Source: Metamycoplasma phocicerebrale
GTDB lineage: Bacteria > Bacillota_I > Bacilli_A > Mycoplasmatales > Metamycoplasmataceae
NCBI RefSeq assembly: GCF_003383595.3
Contig: NZ_CP033058.2
Coordinates: forward strand, 372,001 to 436,000
Direction: 5' to 3'
Length of the DNA: 64,000 bases
The position numbers and the translations under genes were made by a program. The notes below the pieces were generated by a model that did not search any database, had not been told where the DNA came from, and worked only from the letters and a program-made list of their open reading frames with translations. Positions 56,533 to 64,000 of the stretch are shown piece by piece (the first letter of the stretch is position 1; the number at the start of each line of letters is the position of its first letter).

Positions 56533-57510
56533 ATGGCAAAAAATACTTGAAGTATTGCTAAAGAAGCAATAGAATCACATGACAATATATTTATTTTTCA
56601 TCATATAAGACCAGATGGCGATTGTTTAGGTTCGCAATTTGGTTTAAGAGAATTAATTAAAACAAATTATCCTAATAAAAATGTTTATGTTTTTGGGGAT
56701 GCAGTAGGAAGCTTTCCATTTATGGTATGAGATTTTGATAAATTTGAAAATGTTCCTAAAGTGCATTTTAAAAATTCATTAGGAGTTGTTGTTGATGCTA
56801 ATTCATCGAACCGTATTCAATATGCAGAATATATATTAAACAAAAGTTTTACACATATGCTAAGAATTGATCATCACCCCGTTGATCCAGATATAGATTA
56901 TGATTATACTTGGGAGGACGCTACTTTTGCGGCAGCTGCTGAACAGGTTGCTTATATTGCAATGAAAATGAAATGAAAAATTACAAAAAAAGCAGCAGAA
57001 TATACTTATTTAGGAATTAATACAGATTCTGGTAGATTTCAATATGAAAATGTAAAACAAAGAACATTTGATGTAATGTCATATTTACATAAAGATAACG
57101 ATTTTAGAGTTTGAGATATTAATCTTAAATTATCAAAGAGAGACGAAAGAAAAGTGCGCTTTGCAGCATATGTACTTTTAAATTACAAATCAGAAGGCAA
57201 AGTTTTATATTTTTATGTAAATAAAAAAATTCAAAAGAAATTTAATTTATCAGAAAATGAAGCTAATGACGTAAATATTTTGGCTAACATTGGAGATTGC
57301 AGGGTTTGGGTTTTATTCATAGATCAAGCCGATGGAACAATAAGAGCAAGAGTAAGATCAAATGGAATTTGAATTAATCATATATGTGAAAAATATAAAC
57401 CAGGTGGTGGACATGAAGTGGCAGCCGGCGCTACATGTCATTCCAAAGCAGATATGAAATCAATAATTAATGAATTAAAAGCTGAGGTTGCTAAATATGA
57501 TAAAGATTAG
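56533..57510 (+). CDS. DHH/DHHA1 phosphoesterase, NrnA-like (first copy)
   Basis: 325 aa. DHH domain motifs: IFIFHHIRPDGDCLGSQFGL (metal His and Asp), VVVDANSSNR, and RIDHHPVDP (DHH). The C-terminal DHHA1 motif is KPGGGHEVAAGA. Such proteins degrade short RNA oligomers and/or 3'-phosphoadenosine-5'-phosphate; some members act on c-di-AMP products. Several TGA Trp codons. AAGGAG precedes the ATG. Overlaps its paralogue by 14 nt, so they are translated together. Confidence 0.9.
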
Positions 57511-58489
57511 TGATGATAGACTACAGATTTTTAAAAATATTGAAACTAAAATAAGGAATCATAAAAATATTGTAATTTTTCATCATATAAGACCGGATGG
57601 TGATTGTTTAGGTTCGCAATTTGGTATGAAGAATTTAATTAAGGAAAATTTTCCAGATAAAAATGTTTATGCTATAGGAGATTCTAAAGATAGCTATTCT
57701 TATTTAGATTTTAGCATGGATAAATTAGAAATAAAACCATTAGATGATTCTCTTGCGATTATAGTGGATGCAAATTTTAAAGAGCGTTTAGAATGTAGAG
57801 AATATTTAGATAATAATATATTTAGCGAAGTTATTAGAATAGATCACCACCCTAATGATGATGATTTAAATGCTTCTTTAGTTTGAGTTGATCCATTGTC
57901 TCCAGCAGCAGCACAACAAATAGCAGAAATAGCTTATGCTTTGAATTGAAAAGTGAATCCAGATGCAGCCACTTATTTATTCTTAGGAATTTATACTGAT
58001 TCAGTTAGATTAACAACAAATTTAACTAATGACAAAACAATGTTTTTAGTATCTTGACTATATTCAAAAGGAGCTAAAAAAGATTTGATTTATTCTGAAA
58101 TGGCTAAGAAGTCATTAGCTGATATTAAAGTTAATGCTTTCATTCAACAAAATATGCAAATAAAAAACAAAGTTGTTTCATTTTATTTCACACTTGAAGA
58201 TCAGCATAAATTAGGTATTAATGATCCTTTAAAAGCAAACAGACCGTTTAGTTTAGCAAATATAGATGATAATAAAGCTTGAGTCTTTTTTACACAAGAA
58301 GCTAAAGACCAAATTAGATGTGAATTTAGGTCTTCAGGAGCTTGTGTGAGAAACGTTGCTATTAAATGAGGTGGTGGTGGACACCATAGAGCTTCAGGAG
58401 CCCAAATTCATGATGAAAGCTTAATTTCCCAAATAATAAAAGACCTTGAAAAAGAAGTTACAATTTTAGAAAATTACGATAATAAATAA
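57497..58489 (+). CDS. DHH/DHHA1 phosphoesterase, NrnA-like (second copy)
   Basis: 330 aa, paralogue of the upstream gene. Motifs: VIFHHIRPDGDCLGSQFGM, IIVDANFKERLEC, RIDHHPNDDD, and WGGGGHHRASGAQ at the C-terminus. The ATG lies inside the previous gene's last codons. The catalytic motifs are intact in both copies, yet the middle parts differ widely, which suggests separate substrates. TGA Trp codons at several places. Followed by a clear terminator. Confidence 0.9.
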
Positions 58490-58491
58490 TT

Positions 58492-58522
58492 AAAATACCC
58501 AAAATTTAAGGGTATTTTTTTT
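58492..58522 (+). terminator. Terminator of the DHH pair
   Basis: AAAATACCC pairs with GGGTATTTT, followed by a T tract. Confidence 0.8.
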
Positions 58523-58569
58523 ATAAAATTAGTAATCTTTCATATATAATATGAAAAACAAGGACAAAA

Positions 58570-59874
58570 ATGAAAAAAAATAAAAAAATAATTGTTACAA
58601 ATCTTATATTGGGAGCATCAACTATTTTACCAATTTCATATTTATTAGTGTCATGTAATGATACAAAACAACAAAAAAATGATGATAAAAGTGAAAACAA
58701 TAAAAATGATGAAAACAAAAATCAGGGCGAAAATAATAAGAAGGACGAAAATTTAAATAACCCAAATTTTGAATATAATAAAATTGATGATCAAAATATT
58801 CATTTAAAAAATGATAGTAGAGAAACATTATATTTAAAAGGCAATAAAAATGCAATTAGATATATAAATTTATTAAAACCAGATGATTTTTTAGTTTGAA
58901 AAGATAAATTAACCGAATATTCTGATGAAGATAAAAAAACTATAACTAATTTTGTAGAAAATTTGGATGGAATTAAGGAAGCTAAATCAACAAAAGCAAA
59001 AGCAAAAATAATATATGATTGAGTAGTTACAAATATTAAATATGCCACCAATACTCAACCATTCTTAAAACCAATTGATGTTTTTATAAACAAGGTAGCA
59101 ATATGTCACGGTTATTCAAATCTTTACAAAGCAATGCTTAATTCAATTGGTATTCCAAGTGCAATTGTTATAGGCTTTACAAAAAAAGGAGCACATGCAT
59201 GAAATTTAGTATATGATGGAAATGAATGGTTCTTTTCTGATTCAACTTGAGGAGTTGTTGATATAAATAATTTTGATAAATCTGTTGAACAATTTTCTAA
59301 AGACCATTATAGTACACAATTATTAAATGCTAGATTTAACGAAGAAAACTATGAATTTGATTTTCATTATGGATTGTCAATTAAAAATATTGATAAACCA
59401 AATAAAAAAGTAATAATACCTACTAACTTTAAAGGTTTTAATATTTCTTCTTTCGATTATGAATTTATTTTAAATAATAATTCAATAGAAGAATTAGTTG
59501 TATCTAACAATATTTGAATGATTATAGGCACTGCTAATGTAGTTAATGCTCAAGGGGATGAATTCCAAGTACGTAATGCTGAAAGCAGCATCAATTTCAA
59601 ATCATTTTTAATTGATAAAAACAATGATTTCTATGAATCAAAAAATGGAGTATTATATACAAAAGGATTAAAAGAAATACTTTGTTATCCTAAAAATAAA
59701 CAAGATTCAAAATTTATTTTGCCAAAAGAAACCATATGATTTGACGAAAAAGAAACATTTATAAATAATTATTTAAAAGAAATATCAGTAGATAAAGAAA
59801 ACGCTAAATTTTATTCTAAAAATAATTCAATATTTAGCAAGAAAGATAACACTCTCTTATTTAAAATAAAATAA
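58570..59874 (+). CDS. Lipoprotein with transglutaminase-like cysteine protease fold
   Basis: 434 aa. Lipobox YLLVSC (Cys about residue 27), then a Lys/Asn/Glu/Asp linker of about 45 residues (KQQKNDDKSENNKNDENKNQ). The core carries a transglutaminase-like triad: Cys 179 in VAICHGYSNLYKAML, His 209 in KKGAHAWNLVYDG and Asp 224 in WFFSDSTWGVVD. The C-terminal 150 residues are beta-rich. Such domains in bacterial surface proteins cleave or cross-link peptides. AAGGAC precedes the ATG, a modest ribosome site. TGA codons encode the Trp of the triad motifs (AHAW, STW). Confidence 0.88.
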
Positions 59875-59900
59875 TTTTTAAAATTCACAAACTAAACATA

Positions 59901-59940
59901 AAAAAACAGAAAATAATATAGAGTTTTTTCTGTATTTTTA
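59901..59940. terminator. Terminator after the transglutaminase-like lipoprotein
   Basis: ACAGAAAA pairs with TTTTCTGT with A and T tracts on its two sides. Confidence 0.65.
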
Positions 59941-60115
59941 TTTTGTATTAAATAAAGCTTTTTCAGCTTCTTTTATTTTCTTTATTAGTTTATCATGTCC
60001 GTATTTTTTATAATATTCTAAAAATAAAGAAGTTTTAGTTTCAAAAAACACATTTTTATTTACATTTATTTTTTGGCGGTGTACATTTTTTAGGGGTTTT
60101 GAAAAATTTAACTAG
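59938..60115 (-). pseudogene. 3' fragment of a gene cut off near the ICE end
   Basis: A minus-strand frame without start codon reads NVNKNVFFETKTSLFLEYYK followed by KYGHDKLIKKIKEAEKALFN and TK, then TAA. The helical Lys/Glu-rich ending looks like a true C-terminus. Upstream (to the right) the frame runs through the comparatively G-rich GGCGGTGTAC and AGGGG to a TAG, with no ATG or ribosome site. It is best read as the tail of a chromosomal gene interrupted by the mobile element. The parent family is not recognised. The remaining bases of the spacer, to 60234, hold only AT-rich sequence. Confidence 0.45.
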
Positions 60116-60234
60116 CTTTTTTCTTTACAATTTTATTATACTATTTTAAAAATTATTAACACAAAAAAATTTTTTTCAAAAATAATAATACAAAAAAACA
60201 CTTATTTTAAGTTCTTTTTTTATTTTCAAAATTT

Positions 60235-61398
60235 TTACTTAATATTAAACAATTCTACTTTTATATTTTTTTGTATATGACTATGTGGATTTAGTATTTT
60301 TTGAATTATTGTTCTAATATTTCAAATAGAATAATGCTTTTTAATTTGTGATTTAATTAAATGAGAAACATATGCTTCTGCAATATTTCCATAATATCAC
60401 CCGTTCTCCTGATCTTCTAATCCAAAAATGTTTAGTTTTATATAATTTCCAAAATTATGTAAAAGTAGTGCTCTATTGTGATTCAAACACTGGTATATTT
60501 CATTTCAATTTTTAGATATGAATTTGTAAATTTCTTCATATTTATGATTTTTAATGCATTCATAAATATATTGCTGCAAATCAACTTTTATAATACTGGC
60601 TAATTGCTTTAATTGAATTTTAACTTCATATGAATTATTAAAAATAACTTTTAATTTGGAAAATAAATGAAATTTACATAAAACATATTTAGCCTTAAGC
60701 TTTTTAGCTAATGATCTAATTCATTTTGCACCATCCCCGGTGACAACTATTTTTAACTCTTTAGAGTAAAAACAATTAATTATATTTAATATTTTTGTTG
60801 CTAGTTCTTCAGTTTTAATATTATCATTTGGTTTTGAAAAAATTAATAAATGGTTTTTAGCTATAGGTTTTTTATTTTTATTTAATAAAAATAAGTTTAT
60901 CATACGACACTTTAATTTTATAATATGGTTTTTTATTTTTTTTACATTAAAATAAGTATCATCTACTGAAATATAAATAAATTTTTTGTCTTTTGAAAGA
61001 TTTTGAAAATTCTTAAATTTCATTTGATTCAAAGTATTATTATAATTTTTTTGAATTATATTGTAGACTGATGAATGAGCAATATTATAATTTTTAGCTA
61101 TTATTCTATAGCTTAACCCACCTAAACAAAGTTTTATCAACTTGTTTTTTAATTCTAAATCAATATTTTTATTTTTATTATCCTTAAACAGACTATTAAT
61201 TACATTAAAATATTCTTTCTTAGAATCATTTTCTTTATAATAACGCCTTATTTGAACAATTATTTTGCCAGACTCAAAGCAAAGTTTTCTAGTTATTCGA
61301 TCCTTTACCTTTCATTTTTCTTGTTTTCTTTTTGTGGATAAATAAAAATTGTTATCTTCACTAATAATTTTATTTTTTATAATTTCTAATATTTCCAT
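60235..61398 (-). CDS. ICE transposase-like protein, ISLre2/UPF0236-related
   Basis: 387 aa. N-terminal half: charged region, then a helix-turn-helix (LCLGGLSYRIIAKNYNIAHS). Then a DDE-like core: FIYISVDDTYFNV, KIVVTGDGAKWIRSL with the Asp-Gly-Ala-Lys-Trp motif, KYVLCKFHLFSKLK, and a final ENGWYYGNIAEAYVSHL segment resembling the Glu region. This order (SVDDT, GDGAxWI, DxFHL, E-x-x) is that of ISLre2/UPF0236 transposases and of the ICE-end protein of mycoplasmas. It would cut and join ICE ends. No ribosome site is obvious. Located at the outer edge of the element. Confidence 0.8.
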
Positions 61399-61454
61399 AA
61401 TTAAATTTTATTTTAAAAATTAATACACTATTAAAATAAAAAAAATAAAATTAG

Positions 61455-61520
61455 TTAGTTATTAATTACTAATTAGTTATTAATGAGTAATTTATTAATT
61501 GGATATGAATAATTTAATAA
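61455..61520. repeat. Iteron-like repeats upstream of parA
   Basis: TTAGTTATTAATTACTAA (61455-61472) and TTAGTTATTAATGAGTAA (61473-61490) are 18-bp units in direct tandem, followed by a weaker third (TTTATTAATTGGATATGAA) and by TTATTAACTAA in inverted sense (61517-61520 onward). They lie between the transposase and ParA starts, where a parS, replication or operator site would be expected. Confidence 0.6.
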
Positions 61521-61578
61521 TTATTAACTAAATATGATATTATTTTAATATAAAAGAATATTTTACAAGGAGGTGCAT

Positions 61579-62370
61579 ATGAAAATTATTGCTTTTGCAA
61601 ATAATAAAGGGGGAGTGTTAAAAACATCATTAACAGTTAATTACGCTAGCGTTTTAGCTAAAAAAGGATATAAAGTTTTAATAATTGATACAGATAGCCA
61701 ATCAAACGTTTTAGCTAGTTTTAATAATATTGTTTTAGATCCTTCAAATTACAGCATTTATGATTTAGTTTTTAAAAATAAAAAAATTGATGATGCAATT
61801 ATTAATGTTTTTGAAAATATAGACGTGATTCCTTCTTCACAAGAATGACAGGATTTTGATACAGAAGCAACCAAAAGGTTTATTTATGAAAAAAATTTTA
61901 AAAGTATAAAAAATATATTAGAAGATATTAAGAAAACTAAAAAGTATGATTACGTTTTAATAGATACTGAACCGAAAAAATCTGCTAATACTTTTAGTGT
62001 TTTGTTAGCCACTGAAGAAATAATTATTCCCTTTACATTAGAAAGTTTTGGTATTCAAGCTTTAACAGAGATGTATAAATATGTTAATAAGGCTAAAGAA
62101 GCTAATAAAAATTTAAAAATTAAGGCTTTGGTTGCAACTAAAACATTTGCAAGATCAAAAATGGAAAAAATCATTAAGGAACAATCTTCCAAATTTCCAG
62201 AACCAGGTTTATGTAATATATCAATCCCGCATTCTACCACAGGAGCTAGTTCAGTTACTTTAAAAAAATTACCAGTATATTTAACAACAAAAAATAAATT
62301 AACAAAGGCATATGAAGAATTAGTAAATTTATTAGAATTTGGAGTTTTGGAGGAAAATAATGAAAGATAA
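61579..62370 (+). CDS. ParA/Soj-type partition ATPase with unusual Walker A
   Basis: 263 aa. MKIIAFANNKGGVLKTSLTV is the deviant Walker A region, but the residue after GGV is Leu where ParA proteins have Gly (KGGVGKT); both Lys residues remain. IIDTDSQSNVLASF is Walker A', and YVLIDTEPKKSANTFSVL is Walker B. The C-terminal part has the usual ARSKMEKIIKEQ region. Such proteins segregate plasmids or position ICE complexes. AAGGAGG precedes the ATG. Two TGA Trp codons at most. Coupled with the following small gene by an 11-nt overlap. Confidence 0.88.
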
Positions 62371-62686
62371 AAAAGATAATAATTTCGATTTAAATACTTT
62401 GCTAGTAAAGAAAGACATAAAAAAAGAAAAGCCTTTATCAGAACAGAATTCAGAAGAAGCAGAAATCGATATAAATAGTGAATTATTTTTTACTGAAGAT
62501 GCTATAGAATCCATTTCTAGTTCAATTATTCCTAGATTTGAGAAAAAAACTTTTGGTTACTACATTGAAAAAAGAATAGATGATAGGCTTTTAGAACTAG
62601 CAAAAAAAACTAAAACAAAAAAAAGTGAAGTATTAGAAAAAATATTAAAAAAAGTGTTTGGTTTTGAAGAAGAAAAAAAGGTCTAA
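62360..62686 (+). CDS. Small ParA partner with ribbon-helix-helix-like C-terminus
   Basis: 108 aa. The acidic, Lys-rich N-terminal half (DLNTLLVKKDIKKEKPLSEQ) would be disordered. The C-terminal half FGYYIEKRIDDRLLELAKKT followed by KTKKSEVLEKILKKVFG has a beta strand plus two helices, typical of ribbon-helix-helix DNA-binding proteins. With ParA upstream it could be the centromere-binding partner, with the iterons as its site. That is inference. The ATG follows GGAGG inside parA. Confidence 0.7.
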   Translation: MKDKKDNNFDLNTLLVKKDIKKEKPLSEQNSEEAEIDINSELFFTEDAIESISSSIIPRFEKKTFGYYIEKRIDDRLLELAKKTKTKKSEVLEKILKKVFGFEEEKKV

Positions 62687-62706
62687 CAACTGACCTTTTT
62701 ATTTTG
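62674..62706. terminator. Bidirectional terminator between parA operon and the large ICE protein
   Basis: AAAAGGTC pairs with GACCTTTT around TAACAACT, with A and T tracts on the two sides. It includes both stop codons. Confidence 0.75.
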
Positions 62707-64000
62707 TTTTAGTAGTCTTTTTTCTATAGATTAATATAGAGGATACAATTATTAAAACCAAAATAATTGTTATTGATATAGTTATAGACATTGTCAATAC
62801 CCAATTATTATTATTTTTTCAATCCCTAATTTCATCTTTAGTTAAATTGCCATCATAGTCATTCTTAACTAGCAAATCAAAAGAATTTTTAGTCTTTTGA
62901 CCCATTGCTTTTATTTTTAGTGTAATTTTGTTAACACCTTTTTTAAATATTAATTTACGAATAAAATTTTTATCATCAATATTATCTATTGTATAATCTT
63001 CATTAAAAACAATATTATTAATTAAATTAACTTCTTTAATTTGTTTATCAATTCATAAAATAATCGCTTGCCTTATATCACTATATTTTTTTAATTTAAT
63101 ATTAAGCTCATTAATAATTAAAAAATTTAAATCTAAAGCTTCACTATTTGAGTTAGAATTTACAATTTCAATATTTGCAAAATTAGATATTAATGGGTGG
63201 TTAGGCAATAATTTAATTTTAGTTATTATATTTCTGTAAAACAAATTATTTAGAGCTTTTTCTAAGTCGGTTTGATTAAATATAACATTTACATCTACAA
63301 GAAGTTCATTGTTTATATCATTTAATTTGCTTTGAATATGAGATTTTAATAATTGAAAAATTTTTTTCTTTTTAATTTTATATTCTTGTTCTGATTTAAA
63401 ACTTGCATCAAAATTTATATCTATAAGGTTTAAATTAATTTTGCTTAAATCTATAGGTTGTGTAATTATACTGTTTGCAAAATTAATGACTTTAAAAACT
63501 AACTGTTGATTTTGTACAGTTACTTTAATTTTAGTTAAATTTTTGATAGCCTCTTCCATATTAATAAAAATAGTTTTTAAGATATCTATTTTATTTGAAA
63601 AATTCTCAATTATTATTTCATCTTTTGAAAAAGGAATATTTATACTTTTCAAATAATTGGTTATTTGTTTTACTATTTCATTTTTTATAATTTTAATTAT
63701 TTCTTCTTCTCTGTTTTCGCCCATTAAATTAATATCTTTAATTTCCAAAGCATCAAATAACTTAGAGCTAAAAAAATTGGCATTCAAAGTTATTTGGCTA
63801 TTTTGAAGTTGATAATTATTTTTAAATTGTGGTTTTAGATCATATATAAATGAAATTTGATTATTAATTAATTTAAAACTAAATTCTAATTTATTTTTTG
63901 TATTTTCATTATTTGTTAATAATAAAAAATAATTGTTTTCTAATCATTTTATAAAAATTTCTCTAGAAATGCTAGTTGTTTTTTCTTGAATTAAATCTAA
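62699..64000 (-). CDS. Large ICE protein with C-terminal membrane anchor (5' end beyond the window)
   Basis: At least 433 residues are visible. The body is Ile/Lys/Asn/Leu-rich helical sequence (IINELNIKLKKYSDIRQAII, FFSSKLFDALEIKDINLMGE). It ends in a single hydrophobic helix (about 20 residues, with IILVLIIVSSILIY) and a basic tail RKKTTKTK, a stop-transfer and surface-display layout. The visible part has no catalytic motif. From memory, ICEs of hominis-type mycoplasmas carry a protein of this plan next to ParA (Mbov_0399 family); this cannot be checked here. Confidence 0.7.

Larger units (their letters stand above)
60075..64000. mobile_element. End of a Mycoplasma-type integrative conjugative element (continues beyond the window)
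   Basis: Four gene products in the arrangement I recall for mycoplasma ICEs: a transposase-like DDE protein at the outer end, ParA and a small partner, and a large membrane-anchored protein on the other strand. From memory this matches the Mbov_0399 to Mbov_0401 block of M. bovis, which I cannot verify here. The left limit is uncertain; I place it at the G-rich GGCGGTGTAC (60075-60084), where the interrupted gene fragment gives way. The inverted repeat and target duplication cannot be confirmed without the other end. Confidence 0.68.

Overview
The window is AT-rich DNA of a mollicute that reads UGA as tryptophan. Most long genes carry in-frame TGA codons at conserved Trp positions (ribosomal protein L20 alone has four), and they only become full length under genetic code 4. 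Wall-less physiology, many lipoproteins with a Cys lipobox, a PP2C/PknB pair without PASTA domains, an IS30-family insertion sequence and the end of a Mycoplasma-type integrative conjugative element (ICE) point to the hominis-type mycoplasmas. I do not assign a species.

Layout, left to right. 1-139 is the 5' end of a DUF1846 gene. 366-9908 is a tightly overlapping five-gene operon: ABC ATPase, permease with a huge outside loop, two very large exported proteins of unknown family (1207 and 814 aa), and a lipoprotein. The lipoprotein gene and the start region of the next gene (pyk) have been tandemly duplicated, leaving a decayed lipoprotein copy. 11183-16212 holds pyk, a 673-aa lipoprotein, serS and tRNA-Arg(CCU). 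16299-22339 is a recD2-pth-tilS-ftsH run. An IS30-family element (22367-23683) sits inside the ftsH terminator, flanked by a 19-bp direct repeat. A lipoprotein gene with an A7 frameshift, a DUF402 gene, trmB and gyrA follow.

29586-31661 is a lipoprotein gene behind a leader peptide and attenuator-like hairpin. 31690-43609 is mostly minus strand: an ECF transporter S component, an ABC exporter pair, two tandem M17 leucyl aminopeptidases, a dead MATE gene, ung-fmt and a membrane-anchored HExxH metalloprotease. 43735-49702 is a housekeeping series (rsmD, gmk, prpC, pknB, rsgA, rpe, infC-rpmI-rplT). infC appears to start with AUA behind a structured leader. 49822-59874 holds a YitT protein, a DUF2130 protein, rpiB, tsaC, mutM, a small Smr protein, a lipoprotein, two tandem DHH phosphoesterases and a transglutaminase-like lipoprotein.

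From about 60.1 kb to the end the window enters an ICE: a transposase-like gene, an iteron-like repeat, ParA, a small ribbon-helix-helix-like protein, and the C-terminal part of a large membrane-anchored protein.

Themes worth attention: an uncharacterised ABC-linked surface/export operon with a pore-former-like hydrophobic segment; a set of genes with a -10 box so close to ATG that their mRNAs should be leaderless (fmt, tsaC, mutM, rsmD, probably recD2 and trmB); and several signs of recent gene decay or switching (A7 tracts, the IS in a terminator, the tandem duplication).
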